Of a stretch of DNA of 57,416 bases, positions 35,960 through 44,408 are shown in pieces. How positions within the stretch are numbered: position 1 is the stretch's first letter; every line of letters starts with the position of its first letter. The DNA comes from Candidatus Izemoplasma sp. (GTDB lineage Bacteria > Bacillota_I > Bacilli_A > Izemoplasmatales > Izemoplasmataceae). The position numbers and the translations under genes are program-made. The notes beneath the pieces were generated by a model. That model made no database searches and was not told the origin of the DNA. It saw only the letters and a list, made by a program, of their open reading frames with translations. The stretch covers positions 1 to 57,416 of the forward strand of contig SLOP01000026.1 in NCBI GenBank assembly GCA_007132465.1, in the 5' to 3' direction.

Positions 35960-36916
35960 ATGGCCAACATCATTGAAGAGTTAAAGGATAAAATTCGCGG
36001 GAAAAACCTGAAAATCGTGTTTCCCGAAGGCGACGATCCGCGAATTCGTGAGGCGGCGAAGCGCCTTGCCAGCGAAGGGCTTTTGAAGCCGGTTGTGTTA
36101 GGTGAATCAGACGCCATTGGTGAAGCGCTTGAAGGGTGCGATATCATCAACCCAGAAACAAGCCACCATTATCATGATTTCGTCCAAGCAATGGTTGAGC
36201 GGCGGAACGGAAAATGTTCGTATGATGAGGCGGAAGAAGCCATCAAGCAGACCAATTATTTCGGCACCATGCTCGTGTATACTAACCACGCGCACGGGCT
36301 TGTGAGCGGCGCGGCGCATTCCACCGGTGACACCGTACGACCGGCGCTGCAACTGATTAAAACCAAACCCGGCATCACGAAAACCTTCGGGTATTTCTTG
36401 ATGATTCGAGATGATGAAAAATACATCATGGCCGATTGCGCCATCAACCCGAACCCCGACGCCAAGACGTTGGCGGAGTTTGCGGTGGAGTCAGGGAAAG
36501 CGGCGGCGCTTTTTGGTATCGAACCACGAGTGGCGTTGTTGTCGTTTTCAACGAACGGCAGCGCCAAGACCGATGAAACCAAGAAAGTTCGCCAGGCGGT
36601 AAAAATCGCCAAAAAACAAGACGTCGGCTTCCCGATTGACGGCGAGATGCAGTTTGACGCCGCGTTTGTCAAGAGCGTCGGGGAGAAGAAGTTTAAAGGG
36701 AGCGATGTGGCCGGTCGGGCCAACGTCTTTGTTTTCCCGGATTTAAACAGCGGGAACATCGGGTATAAAATCGCCCAACGCCTCGGCAACTTCGATGCCG
36801 TCGGGCCGATTCTCGCCGGACTTAATCAACCTGTCAACGACCTCTCAAGAGGATGCAGCGCAGACGATGCATACAACCTCGCCATCATCACCGCGGCGCA
36901 GGCGCTTCAAGATTAA
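35960..36916 (+). CDS. pta: Phosphate acetyltransferase
   Basis: Interconverts acetyl-CoA and acetyl phosphate. 318 residues, the single-domain bacterial form. VFPEGDDPRIREAAKRLASEG, NYFGTMLVYTNHAHGLVSGA, STGDTVRPALQLIKTKPG, SFSTNGSAKTDETKKVR and FVFPDLNSGNIGYKI are all family blocks. The ATG at 35960 is 8 nt after GGGAG; the two upstream in-frame ATGs overlap that site. No acetate kinase gene is adjacent. Confidence 0.96.
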   Translation: MANIIEELKDKIRGKNLKIVFPEGDDPRIREAAKRLASEGLLKPVVLGESDAIGEALEGCDIINPETSHHYHDFVQAMVERRNGKCSYDEAEEAIKQTNYFGTMLVYTNHAHGLVSGAAHSTGDTVRPALQLIKTKPGITKTFGYFLMIRDDEKYIMADCAINPNPDAKTLAEFAVESGKAAALFGIEPRVALLSFSTNGSAKTDETKKVRQAVKIAKKQDVGFPIDGEMQFDAAFVKSVGEKKFKGSDVAGRANVFVFPDLNSGNIGYKIAQRLGNFDAVGPILAGLNQPVNDLSRGCSADDAYNLAIITAAQALQD

Positions 36917-36936
36917 AGCTCTTGTGAGCTTTTTTC
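36915..36936 (+). terminator. pta terminator
   Basis: AAAGCTC-TTGT-GAGCTTT followed by T residues, overlapping the pta stop codon on one side and the next promoter's -35 on the other. Confidence 0.8.
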
Positions 36937-36951
36937 TTTCTGTGCTATAAT
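36922..36951 (+). promoter_or_regulatory. Promoter of the lipid kinase-rnmV-rsmA unit
   Basis: TTGTGA (36922-36927), 18-bp spacer, TGC plus TATAAT (36946-36951), an extended -10. Confidence 0.75.
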
Positions 36952-36979
36952 AAGGGCTACATAAAAGCGTGGTGATACC

Positions 36980-37888
36980 GTGAGACGATGCTGGGTCATC
37001 TATAACCCGATGAGCGGGCGAAAAAAATTCAAATCCAAAATAGGCAAGGTCAAAGCCACCGTGGAGTCGCTGGGGTACGAGGTGTCGGTTAAGCCGACCA
37101 AGCGTGCTAGGCACGCCACGGAAATTGTCAAAGAAGCATGTTATGAGAAAATCGACATGCTTTTAGTCAGCGGCGGCGATGGCACCATGAACGAATGCGT
37201 CAACGGCTTGGCCACGAGCCGACACAAACCGAAGATCGCCTACATTCCTTCTGGCACCGCGTGTGACATTGCCAAGACGCTCGGTATCCCCAAAAACGTC
37301 GACAAGGCGCTTAAAATCATCCGTGATGATCACCATGTCATGATGGATATCGTCAAAGGGTCGCACGGGCATTTTGTCTATGTGACGGCGATTGGAAACT
37401 ACGTCGACATCTCGTATGTCACGCAATCGAGGCTGAAGCGTATCTTCGGCTATGGAGCGTATTTGTTCACCGGGTTACGCGAGTTTTTCACCATCCCGAT
37501 GATTAAAACGGAAATCACCCATGATGAAGGGAACATCAAAGGCTACTTCTCACTGATTATGGCTGTCAACTCTCGTCGTGTGGCAAGCTTCAACATCATC
37601 CGGGACCCGGTGCTTGACGATGGGAAGATTGACGTGATTGTCTATCGCTACATCCCGCTTTTGAACAACCTCATTTACTTAGTTTCGTTTATCTTTGCAC
37701 CAAACAAGTTCCCGGGCATCACACGCATTAAAACCGCCCGAGCGAAAATATACACCGAGCACCACCATAAATGGAACATCGACGGGGAGGCCGCCAACGC
37801 CGGCAACCAAGAAATCTCCGTCATCCCGAAATTCCTAAACATCATCATCAACCAACGCAAAGCGGGAAGCTTTTTCCCGAACCAATAG
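36980..37888 (+). CDS. Diacylglycerol/lipid kinase family protein (DagK/YegS-like)
   Basis: A 302-residue cytosolic or membrane-associated kinase. N-terminal VIYNPMSGRKKFKSK and the nucleotide-binding SGGDGTMNECVNGLA followed by PSGTACDIAKTL are the DAG-kinase catalytic signatures; the C-terminal beta-domain has the WNIDGEAA element. GTG start at 36980 with a weak GGTGA. In Gram-positives this family recycles diacylglycerol from lipoteichoic acid synthesis or phosphorylates undecaprenol-like lipids; which applies here is unknown. Heads a three-gene unit. Confidence 0.88.
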   Translation: MRRCWVIYNPMSGRKKFKSKIGKVKATVESLGYEVSVKPTKRARHATEIVKEACYEKIDMLLVSGGDGTMNECVNGLATSRHKPKIAYIPSGTACDIAKTLGIPKNVDKALKIIRDDHHVMMDIVKGSHGHFVYVTAIGNYVDISYVTQSRLKRIFGYGAYLFTGLREFFTIPMIKTEITHDEGNIKGYFSLIMAVNSRRVASFNIIRDPVLDDGKIDVIVYRYIPLLNNLIYLVSFIFAPNKFPGITRIKTARAKIYTEHHHKWNIDGEAANAGNQEISVIPKFLNIIINQRKAGSFFPNQ

Positions 37889-37896
37889 GAGGCACC

Positions 37897-38442
37897 ATGC
37901 CTGAGACATTTAATGAAGTGATTGTGGTGGAAGGAAACCGAGACGCGGCCAAAATCAAGGCCGTTTTTCCCCGTGCCGACATCCTCACCACCCAAGGCGC
38001 CGCGATTGATGAAGACACCTTGATGAGGCTTCGCGAGTTAAATGCCTTGCGAGGATTGATCCTTATGCTTGATCCAGATTACCCGGGCGAGCGAATCCGA
38101 CGACGCATCAACGACGTGGCTGGCCCGACGAAACATGTCTTTATACCGAAACACGCGTGCATCGACACGCGCAAAAATAAAGTCGGCATCGAACACGCCA
38201 GCGACGACACCGTGCGCCAGGCGCTTCACGATTACGTGCACGATACCACACGGAGCGCAAAGCCTATAGGGCGTCGCGACATGGCGGTCCTTGGGCTTGC
38301 CGGATGCGCCCAAGCATCACGGCGTCGACAGGTGATTGCGGAGGCGTTCAAGCTCGGGATGGCCAACGCAAAGACGATGCGAAAACGCCTCAACATGTTC
38401 GCCGTCACCGTTGATCAGCTGAAGGCGGTGCTTCAGCCATGA
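37897..38442 (+). CDS. rnmV: Ribonuclease M5
   Basis: TOPRIM endonuclease that matures 5S rRNA in Firmicutes. 181 residues. EVIVVEGNRDAAKIKAVFP contains the TOPRIM Glu, and LILMLDPDYPGERIRRRI the DxD-type metal site; KHACIDTRKNKVGIEHAS is characteristic of M5. AGGAGG precedes the ATG. Its stop overlaps rsmA (ATGA), the usual rnmV-rsmA pairing. Confidence 0.94.
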   Translation: MPETFNEVIVVEGNRDAAKIKAVFPRADILTTQGAAIDEDTLMRLRELNALRGLILMLDPDYPGERIRRRINDVAGPTKHVFIPKHACIDTRKNKVGIEHASDDTVRQALHDYVHDTTRSAKPIGRRDMAVLGLAGCAQASRRRQVIAEAFKLGMANAKTMRKRLNMFAVTVDQLKAVLQP

Positions 38443-39296
38443 ACAGCCGTGCTAACCCCAAAACCGTGCAGGCGTTGTTAAAAGAGCACGGCATCGGCAT
38501 CAAGAAGAAATATGGACAAAACTTCCTCATCGACGACAACATTCTCACCAAAATCGTCGACGCCGCCGCCATCACCCCCGATGACGTGGTGGTTGAAATC
38601 GGCCCCGGGCTCGGCGGCTTAACCCAACACCTTTTACCGAGAGCGAAACGCCTCGTCGCTTATGAAATCGATAAACACTTGATTCCCACCTTAGAATCAC
38701 ACTTCGGCGGGCCTTCGTTTCATCTCATTCATGACGATGTCTTAAAACGAGACCTCGATAAAGATATCGAACGGTTTGCGCCCGGAGCAGACGATGTCAT
38801 CGTGGTGGCGAACTTACCCTATTACATCACCACACCGATTTTGATGCGGTGCCTTGAATCGTCTAAGCGCATCAAGCGAATGGTTGTCATGATGCAACAT
38901 GAAGTCGCCAAACGCATCACCGCCACCCCGGGCATTAAAGACTATAACTCGCTGTCGATCGCGGTCCAGTATCGGGCCAAGGCGACCTACTTGTTTAAGG
39001 TGTCTAAAAGCGTCTTCATTCCTGCGCCTGCCGTCGACAGCGCCGTCGTGCGGCTCGATTTTCACGATACCCACCGGGCACGAGTCGAGGATGAAGCGTT
39101 CTTCTTTGCCTTCGTCCGTGCTGCGTTTAAGCAACGACGGAAAACCCTTCTGAATAACCTGCATGAATTTCTCGCGTTGGACAAAGCGGACATCAATGCG
39201 CAATTACATGCCGAAGGCATTGAAGGTTCACGCCGCGCCGACACGGTGACGCTGAACGATTTCATACGCTTGGCTGAGGTGTTTAACGACGCGTAA
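38439..39296 (+). CDS. rsmA: 16S rRNA adenine dimethyltransferase
   Basis: KsgA enzyme that dimethylates two adjacent adenines near the 3' end of 16S rRNA. 285 residues. KKYGQNFLIDDNILTKI, VVEIGPGLGGLTQHLL (SAM-binding), NLPYYITTPILMRCL (catalytic NLPY) and FIPAPAVDSAVVRLDF are seen. Overlaps rnmV by four bases. Confidence 0.97.
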   Translation: MNSRANPKTVQALLKEHGIGIKKKYGQNFLIDDNILTKIVDAAAITPDDVVVEIGPGLGGLTQHLLPRAKRLVAYEIDKHLIPTLESHFGGPSFHLIHDDVLKRDLDKDIERFAPGADDVIVVANLPYYITTPILMRCLESSKRIKRMVVMMQHEVAKRITATPGIKDYNSLSIAVQYRAKATYLFKVSKSVFIPAPAVDSAVVRLDFHDTHRARVEDEAFFFAFVRAAFKQRRKTLLNNLHEFLALDKADINAQLHAEGIEGSRRADTVTLNDFIRLAEVFNDA

Positions 39297-39337
39297 GCGA
39301 GACGACATATTCTCTAGGGTTTCCCATCAAGCTATGG

Positions 39338-39343
39338 TAAAAT
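39338..39343 (+). promoter_or_regulatory. ispE -10 element
   Basis: TGG directly before TAAAAT gives an extended -10, 27 bp before the ispE start; the -35 is weak. Confidence 0.5.
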
Positions 39344-39369
39344 ACGATTACAAGGGGGGAGGGGAGTGC

Positions 39370-40212
39370 ATGGTTAAAGAAAAAGCCTATGCGAAACTGA
39401 ATCTCTACCTCGATGTTCTGGGAAAGCGATCGGATGGGTACCATAACATCGAAACCATCATGGCGCCCATCAACCTCTATGACGTGCTCACCTTCAAGGC
39501 GACCAACGAACCCGGCATCCAACTGAAAAGCGACGTAACAATCACGGATAAAGACGAGGATAACCTCGTGTTTCAAGCGGCTAAGCATTTGCTTGAAACC
39601 TTCGATATTGACAAAGGTGTTGAAATCACGATTGAAAAAAACATCCCGATGGCAGCTGGATTGGCCGGTGGCTCGGCCGATTGCGCCGTGACGCTGCGGG
39701 GCATCAACAAACTGTTCAAACTCAACATTGCCGATGAGCAACTCGCCACCATCGGTGAACAATTCGGCGCCGATGTGCCCTACTGCATCTTCAACAAAGC
39801 GTGCATTGGACGAGGCAAAGGTGATGAATTGGTGTTTCTTAATCGGTCGCTTAAATGGCCGGTGCTCATCGTCATTCCCGACCTGAACATCAGCACCCGC
39901 GAAATTTATCAGTCGGTGAACATGGATGAGGTGCCGCGGAAAAAAATCACCACCATGAGCAGCGCCATTTACAACCGGAACTACGAACTCATGATCACCG
40001 AACTGTATAACGCCCTTGAACCGTTCTCTTTTCACAAGCACCCTGAGGTCAAAGCGCTTAAAGACTCGCTATTAAACGAGCCGGTTGACGGCGTGCTCAT
40101 GAGCGGGAGCGGACCGGCCATCGCCGTCTATGCCAAGAGCCGGAAGGCCCTTGACACATTGGCGGACAAGTACCGCGATGACCACCGGGTCATTTTGACG
40201 AAAATTAAGTGA
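39370..40212 (+). CDS. ispE: 4-diphosphocytidyl-2-C-methyl-D-erythritol kinase
   Basis: GHMP kinase of the non-mevalonate (MEP) isoprenoid pathway. 280 residues. AYAKLNLYLDVLGKRSDGYH at the start, PMAAGLAGGSADCAVTLRGIN as ATP-binding motif, and SGSGPAIAVYA near the end. The ATG at 39370 follows a purine-rich GGGGAGTG; an ATG at 39334 would overlap the -10. Position between rsmA and spoVG matches Bacillus order. Confidence 0.96.
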   Translation: MVKEKAYAKLNLYLDVLGKRSDGYHNIETIMAPINLYDVLTFKATNEPGIQLKSDVTITDKDEDNLVFQAAKHLLETFDIDKGVEITIEKNIPMAAGLAGGSADCAVTLRGINKLFKLNIADEQLATIGEQFGADVPYCIFNKACIGRGKGDELVFLNRSLKWPVLIVIPDLNISTREIYQSVNMDEVPRKKITTMSSAIYNRNYELMITELYNALEPFSFHKHPEVKALKDSLLNEPVDGVLMSGSGPAIAVYAKSRKALDTLADKYRDDHRVILTKIK

Positions 40213-40237
40213 TAAAGCCGTCGTAAGCGAAAAAAGT

Positions 40238-40266
40238 TTGAAAATGGACTGAAGGTGTGCTATAAT
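40238..40266 (+). promoter_or_regulatory. spoVG promoter
   Basis: TTGAAA (40238-40243), 17-bp spacer, TGC plus perfect TATAAT (40261-40266). Confidence 0.88.
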
Positions 40267-40310
40267 CTTGGCATAACCGTGCTATTGAACATAAACTGTG
40301 GGGTGGAATA

Positions 40311-40574
40311 ATGGAAATTACTGACGTGCGCATCAAGAAGTTTAACGGTGAAAACCGTCTGAAAGCGATCGCCGCCATCACCATTGACGATTGTTTTGTC
40401 GTGCACGAGCTTCGTGTCATCGATGGAAAAGACGGCCTTTTTGTGGCGATGCCAAGCCGGAAGATGCCAAACGGAGAGTTCAAAGACGTGGCGCATCCAA
40501 TCAACCAAGAAACGCGGGACATGATTGAAGGCATTGTCATCGATGCGTATCATAAAATTGAAGAGGAAGCGTAA
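40311..40574 (+). CDS. spoVG: SpoVG RNA-binding regulator
   Basis: An 87-residue protein matching Spo[22 protein letters not shown], then [27 protein letters not shown] and [15 protein letters not shown]. SpoVG proteins bind nucleic acids and affect septation and virulence; they occur in many non-sporulating bacteria, so this is not evidence for sporulation. Monocistronic: own strong promoter and terminator. GGGTGG ribosome binding site. Confidence 0.96.
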   Translation: MEITDVRIKKFNGENRLKAIAAITIDDCFVVHELRVIDGKDGLFVAMPSRKMPNGEFKDVAHPINQETRDMIEGIVIDAYHKIEEEA

Positions 40575-40602
40575 CAGAAACCGTGAATGAATCACATACA
40601 TG

Positions 40603-40637
40603 AAATGCAACTTTTTTGGAAGTTGCATTTTCTTTTT
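40603..40637 (+). terminator. spoVG terminator
   Basis: AAATGCAACTT and AAGTTGCATTT pair over a 6-nt loop, followed by TCTTTTT. Confidence 0.92.
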
Positions 40638-40650
40638 GACGTAAGTTGCG

Positions 40651-40677
40651 TATAATGAGGAGTGTGTGGATTCCACA
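40651..40677 (+). promoter_or_regulatory. prs -10 element and palindrome
   Basis: TATAAT at 40651-40656 without a good -35. At 40665-40677 TGTGGA and TCCACA flank one T: a 13-bp palindrome just downstream of the expected start of transcription, a plausible operator position. Confidence 0.5.
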
Positions 40678-40695
40678 GAATGGATGGAGGAAATC

Positions 40696-41682
40696 ATGGC
40701 GATTATCGAAGGACACAAAATTAAGCTATTCACCTTAAATGCCAACCGTGAGTTGGCCGAAGAAATATCCGAACACGCCAACATTCCACTGAGTGAATGC
40801 ATCGTTAAGCGCTTCGCTGATGGGGAAATCGGGATCGACATTGACGAGACCGTGCGAGGACATCACGTTTTTGTCGTTCAACCGACCCAACCCCCGGTTA
40901 ACGAAAACCTCATGGAACTGTTGATTATGATTGACGCGCTGAAACGCGCCTCGGCCAAACACATCAACGTGGTGATGCCCTATTATGGGTACTCAAGGCA
41001 AGACCGTAAAGCCGCTTCGCGTCAACCGATTTCGGCGAAACTCGTGGCCGACTTACTGCAGACAGCGGGCGCAACACGCGTGCTGGCCATGGATTTACAT
41101 GCCGGTCAGATTCAAGGTTTCTTCAACATTCCCATCGACAACTTTGTGGCGATGCCAATCTTGGTCGATTACTTCAATCACCTGCTTAAAGACGAAGACA
41201 TCGTCATCGTCTCGCCCGACCACGGCGGTGCCGTGCGGGCACGGGAGATGGGCAACGTCATGAACGCGCCAATCGCCATCATCGATAAACGACGCCCCCG
41301 CACGAACGAAGTCGAGATCATGGGCATCGTCGGCGACGTCCAAAACCGAGTGGCCATCATCATCGACGACATCATCGACACCGCCGGCACCATCGGCTCG
41401 GCCGCGCTGGCGCTCAAGGCCGCCGGGGCCAAAGAAGTTTACGCGGCCTGCACACACCCGGTGTTCTCAGGACCGGCCATTGAACGCATCAAAGAAAGCG
41501 CCATCAAAGAACTTGTGTGCACCAACACCATCCATCTTCCGGAAGCGAAAATGTGCGATAAGATTGTGCAACTCAGCATCGCACCGCTCATGGCGCAAGG
41601 CATTTTGAACATCGTCAACGACAAACCGCTTAGCGGGCTGTTTAAATACACCGACGACAACCCCGTGAAAAACAGCACATAA
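40696..41682 (+). CDS. prs: Ribose-phosphate pyrophosphokinase (PRPP synthetase)
   Basis: Makes PRPP for purine, pyrimidine, NAD and amino acid synthesis. 328 residues. [33 protein letters not shown] (ATP/ribose-5-phosphate site); [18 protein letters not shown]; and the PRPP-binding [15 protein letters not shown]. The ATG at 40696 follows GGAGGAA; in-frame ATGs at 40666 and 40684 are upstream of that ribosome binding site. Monocistronic. Confidence 0.97.
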   Translation: MAIIEGHKIKLFTLNANRELAEEISEHANIPLSECIVKRFADGEIGIDIDETVRGHHVFVVQPTQPPVNENLMELLIMIDALKRASAKHINVVMPYYGYSRQDRKAASRQPISAKLVADLLQTAGATRVLAMDLHAGQIQGFFNIPIDNFVAMPILVDYFNHLLKDEDIVIVSPDHGGAVRAREMGNVMNAPIAIIDKRRPRTNEVEIMGIVGDVQNRVAIIIDDIIDTAGTIGSAALALKAAGAKEVYAACTHPVFSGPAIERIKESAIKELVCTNTIHLPEAKMCDKIVQLSIAPLMAQGILNIVNDKPLSGLFKYTDDNPVKNST

Positions 41683-41707
41683 ACAATGCACCTTTTGGTG
41701 CATTGTT
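41682..41707 (+). terminator. prs terminator
   Basis: AACAATGCACC-TTTT-GGTGCATTGTT; short U-tract only. A second hairpin GAAAAAC/GTTTTTC follows at about 41712-41730. Confidence 0.75.
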
Positions 41708-41761
41708 TATGGAAAAACGACGGTTTTTCACGTCAAACGGGGCTTGGCGAAAAATCAGCTA

Positions 41762-41789
41762 TTGACAAGCCCGTGCGTTTTGGTATCAT
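41762..41789 (+). promoter_or_regulatory. asnS T-box promoter
   Basis: TTGACA (41762-41767), 16-bp spacer, TGG plus TATCAT (41784-41789). Confidence 0.8.
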
Positions 41790-41795
41790 TGAAGT

Positions 41796-42011
41796 GTAAA
41801 TCGATGAACGGGACCGATGCGCGTTTCCCTGGGCTAAGCGAATCCGAGACGGTGGAAGTCGGATGCCAAAGATGTGTGGTTGAACACCCGTGAGTGGCGG
41901 AAGAATAAAGTAGACCCGCCCGTGATCCGCGTTAAGGATTGGAGTGCCGGCGAAAGCCGGAACGAAGGTGGTACCGCGATGATTCGCCCTTTGACGGGGC
42001 GATTTTTTTAT
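41796..42011 (+). promoter_or_regulatory. Asparagine T-box leader (asnS)
   Basis: T-box sequence AAGGTGGTACCGCG at 41965-41978, then the terminator TCGCCC/GGGCGA with T-run at 41984-42010. Stem I base ACGGG/CCCGT and the stem above it (GCGCGT/ATGTGT) frame a specifier loop GGTTGAACA, giving the Asn codon AAC followed by A. Codon and gene agree. Confidence 0.93.
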
Positions 42012-42028
42012 ACTTAGGAGGTGTCCAT

Positions 42029-43411
42029 ATGGATATCATTACATTGCACGAACAATATAAAGTGTTAGACGGAAAGTCACTCACCATCGAAGGCTGGGTG
42101 CGCAATCACCGTGCCCAAAAGACGTTCGGATTTTTGGACGTGAGCGACGGCACGCATTTCCGCGGCGTGCAAGTTGTCTACGACGAAGGTCGCGCAGAAA
42201 ACGACAAAGAAACGCAAAAAATCCGCATTGGATCGAGCGTTCGTATCCATGGCACACTAACGCTTACCCCAACCATGAAACAACCCTACGAAATCAAAGC
42301 CGACCGCATCGAACTCGTCGGCGACTCACCCGAGGATTATCCGATTCAACCCAAGCGACACAGCCGCGAGTTTTTGCGCGAACACGCGCACTTGCGCACC
42401 CGCACGAACCTATTCACGGCTTTGAACCGTGTGCGTAACGTGCTGACCCGCGCGGTGCATGATTTCTTTCAATCGCGCAACTTCATCCACGTCGCGAGTC
42501 CCATCATCACAGGCATCGACGCCGAAGGCGCTGGAGAACTGTTCAAGGTGACAACTTTAGATTTAACGAACGTTCCCACAACAAAAGAAGGCAACGTCGA
42601 CTTCACACGGGATTTCTTCGGCAAGGCCACGAACCTTACTGTGACCGGGCAGCTTGAGGCGGAAATTTTCGCCCAAGCTTACAAAAAAGCCTATACCTTC
42701 GGCCCGACGTTCCGCGCCGAAAAGTCAAACACAACGACGCACGCTTCGGAGTTTTGGATGATTGAGCCGGAGTTCGCCTTCGCCGATCTTTCCGATAACA
42801 TGGCGTTGGCCGAAGCCATGGTCAAGCACTTGATTAGCGCCGTGCGCGAAGGCGCGCCCGAGGAAATGGCGTTTTTCGATCGGTTTGTCGAAAAAGGCCT
42901 GCTGAAGAAGCTCGATAGCGTCCTCGACAAAACCTTTCATCGCATCAGTCACCGCGAGGCGATTGAGGTGTTGATGCAAGCCGACACGGTATTTGAAAAC
43001 AAACCCACTCACGGTGGCGATTTAGCGACCGAACACGAGAAGTACCTTGTCAACCACTTCGGCGGGCCGGTGTTCGTCACCGACTGGCCAAAAGACGCCA
43101 AAGCGTTTTACATGCGTCTCAACGACGACGGCGAAACCGTCGCGGCGATGGACTTGTTGGTTCCGGGCGCCGGCGAAATCATCGGTGGCTCGCAACGTGA
43201 AGAACGCCTCGATGTGTTGCGCGAGCGGATGGCCGAGATGGGCATTGAGGAAGCCAGCATGTGGTGGTACCTCGATCTTCGCAAGTATGGCACCACACCG
43301 CATGCCGGATTTGGGCTTGGGTTTGATCGCATGCTGATGTATGTGACCGGTGTCGCCAACATTCGCGATGTGATTCCGTTTCCACGCACACCACGTCATT
43401 GCGATTTTTAA
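42029..43411 (+). CDS. asnS: Asparagine-tRNA ligase
   Basis: Class IIb synthetase. 460 residues. N-terminal OB-fold (LTIEGWVRNHRAQKTFGFLDV), motif 2 GPTFRAEKSNTTTHASEFWM whose EKS.T..H separates AsnRS from AspRS, and motif 3 GFGLGFDRMLMYVTG; ends FPRTPRHCDF. The ATG at 42029 follows TAGGAGG. No clear U-rich terminator downstream. Confidence 0.97.
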   Translation: MDIITLHEQYKVLDGKSLTIEGWVRNHRAQKTFGFLDVSDGTHFRGVQVVYDEGRAENDKETQKIRIGSSVRIHGTLTLTPTMKQPYEIKADRIELVGDSPEDYPIQPKRHSREFLREHAHLRTRTNLFTALNRVRNVLTRAVHDFFQSRNFIHVASPIITGIDAEGAGELFKVTTLDLTNVPTTKEGNVDFTRDFFGKATNLTVTGQLEAEIFAQAYKKAYTFGPTFRAEKSNTTTHASEFWMIEPEFAFADLSDNMALAEAMVKHLISAVREGAPEEMAFFDRFVEKGLLKKLDSVLDKTFHRISHREAIEVLMQADTVFENKPTHGGDLATEHEKYLVNHFGGPVFVTDWPKDAKAFYMRLNDDGETVAAMDLLVPGAGEIIGGSQREERLDVLRERMAEMGIEEASMWWYLDLRKYGTTPHAGFGLGFDRMLMYVTGVANIRDVIPFPRTPRHCDF

Positions 43412-43425
43412 TCTAAAACAAGCTT

Positions 43426-43493
43426 TTCTACGGATTCGCAGGGGTGGGGAGTGCTTAGCGCTTTCGCCGGCATTGTGTCGCTTTTTCGTAGAA
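43426..43493. repeat. Inverted repeat after asnS
   Basis: TTCTACG (43426-43432) and CGTAGAA (43487-43493) are perfect complements, extendable by two G-T pairs, enclosing a G-rich 54-nt segment with further self-complementarity (AGCGCT). No U-run follows. Could be an end-of-transcript structure or a relic of a small mobile unit. Confidence 0.4.
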
Positions 43494-43539
43494 GGCGTTG
43501 TTTGACGTATTTAGGATCAATGTGTTCATGTTTCACCGC

Positions 43540-43568
43540 TTGTGACACCTAGGCTTTATGTGTATAAT
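43540..43568 (+). promoter_or_regulatory. Promoter of the NYN gene
   Basis: TTGTGA (43540-43545), 17-bp spacer, TATAAT (43563-43568). Confidence 0.75.
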
Positions 43569-43593
43569 ACCTTCGTGAAGGGATGTGTGTACC

Positions 43594-44166
43594 ATGCCAC
43601 AGAAGACGGCAATTTTCATTGATGGGGGATACTTGGATTATGTGATAAAGGATTATGGATACAAGCGTATTGATTTTGAACGATTCATTCAATGGCTATG
43701 TGGAGACAAGCCGTTGCTTCGGGCATATTATTATCACTGCAAACCCTATGTTGGCTCGCCACCGAGTGATGCAGAAACACGGATGCAGTCGAACGCGGAT
43801 AAGTTTTACACGTACTTAGACACACTTCCCAATGTACAGACGCGGTTTGGAAAACTTAAGTACCGTGGGAAAAGGGATGATGGAAGTCCGATTTATATCC
43901 AAAAAGGTGTCGATGTGAAGATTGGCATCGACATGGTACAACTGGCACTAAAAAACAAAATAGGCCATGTTATTTTGGTTTCGGGAGACGCGGATTTGTT
44001 GCCTGCCGTCGACATCGCCATGGAAGAGGGAGTCGAAGTGACGCTCGTTGTGTCCGAATCCAACCAAACGGTGGCTTCAAGCGCGTTGTATAGAGCAGTC
44101 GATAATCGCAAGGAGTTCACAAAGGTCGTGTGCGAAAGCATGCTGGTCAATGGCAACAACGATTGA
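43594..44166 (+). CDS. NYN-domain (LabA/DUF88-like) putative nuclease
   Basis: A 190-residue NYN protein of the PIN-like nuclease fold. KTAIFIDGGYLDYVIKDYG carries the first acidic residue, GVDVKIGIDMVQLAL the second, and VILVSGDADLLPAVDIAMEEGVEV the third acidic cluster, so a metal-dependent RNase site looks complete. The ATG at 43594 follows GGGA at 10 nt; GTG 43585 is too near. Codon use is visibly more AT-rich than in its neighbours (many ATT, GAT, TTA-type codons), hinting at acquisition. Stands alone under its own promoter. Confidence 0.85.
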   Translation: MPQKTAIFIDGGYLDYVIKDYGYKRIDFERFIQWLCGDKPLLRAYYYHCKPYVGSPPSDAETRMQSNADKFYTYLDTLPNVQTRFGKLKYRGKRDDGSPIYIQKGVDVKIGIDMVQLALKNKIGHVILVSGDADLLPAVDIAMEEGVEVTLVVSESNQTVASSALYRAVDNRKEFTKVVCESMLVNGNND

Positions 44167-44193
44167 CTACGTCAAGCCGGCATGACATTGATG

Positions 44194-44222
44194 TTGACAT
44201 TCGCGATTAATTTCACTACAAT
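44194..44222 (+). promoter_or_regulatory. Promoter of a small RNA
   Basis: TTGACA (44194-44199), 17-bp spacer, TACAAT (44217-44222). Near-consensus, with no protein gene downstream on this strand. Confidence 0.85.
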
Positions 44223-44228
44223 ATCCAT

Positions 44229-44309
44229 AGATACTAACTGGTGTTCTGTTTGAGGGACGTCAGGTTGCATACGAAAGAGGCTTGCCTTTGGGCGAGTCTC
44301 TTCTTTTTT
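44229..44309 (+). ncRNA. Candidate small RNA of about 80 nt
   Basis: Defined by the promoter at 44194-44222 and an intrinsic terminator. Hairpin 1: CTGGTGTTC (44238-44246) pairs with GGACGTCAG (44255-44263), nine pairs with some G-U, loop of eight. Hairpin 2: AAGAGGCTTGCC (44275-44286) pairs with GGCGAGTCTCTT (44291-44302), 12 pairs, loop TTTG, then CTTTTTT. No usable start codon with a ribosome binding site inside. Not recognisable as 6S, SRP, tmRNA or a known riboswitch. A GTG frame (44241) exists but runs through the terminator. Confidence 0.65.
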
Positions 44310-44373
44310 GGTATGGCGTTACAGCAGAGGCAGTAAGAAAAAAGGTGTGCTTAGTTGCCTCATGACAGCACAT

Positions 44374-44402
44374 CGAAAAAAAGCCCCGCCGAGGCGGGGC
44401 TT
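44374..44402 (-). terminator. SPFH gene terminator
   Basis: AAGCCCCGCC and GGCGGGGCTT meet over a 2-nt gap (GA), followed by TTTTTT on the minus strand. Confidence 0.92.
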
Positions 44403-44408
44403 GGTGTG

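Noticed and set aside
39283-40041. 252-residue antisense reading frame opposite ispE
   Set aside because: Overlaps ispE wholly, with shadow-type composition.
40311-40574. spoVG as evidence of a spore former
   Set aside because: SpoVG is widespread in bacteria that do not sporulate, and no other sporulation gene is in the window.
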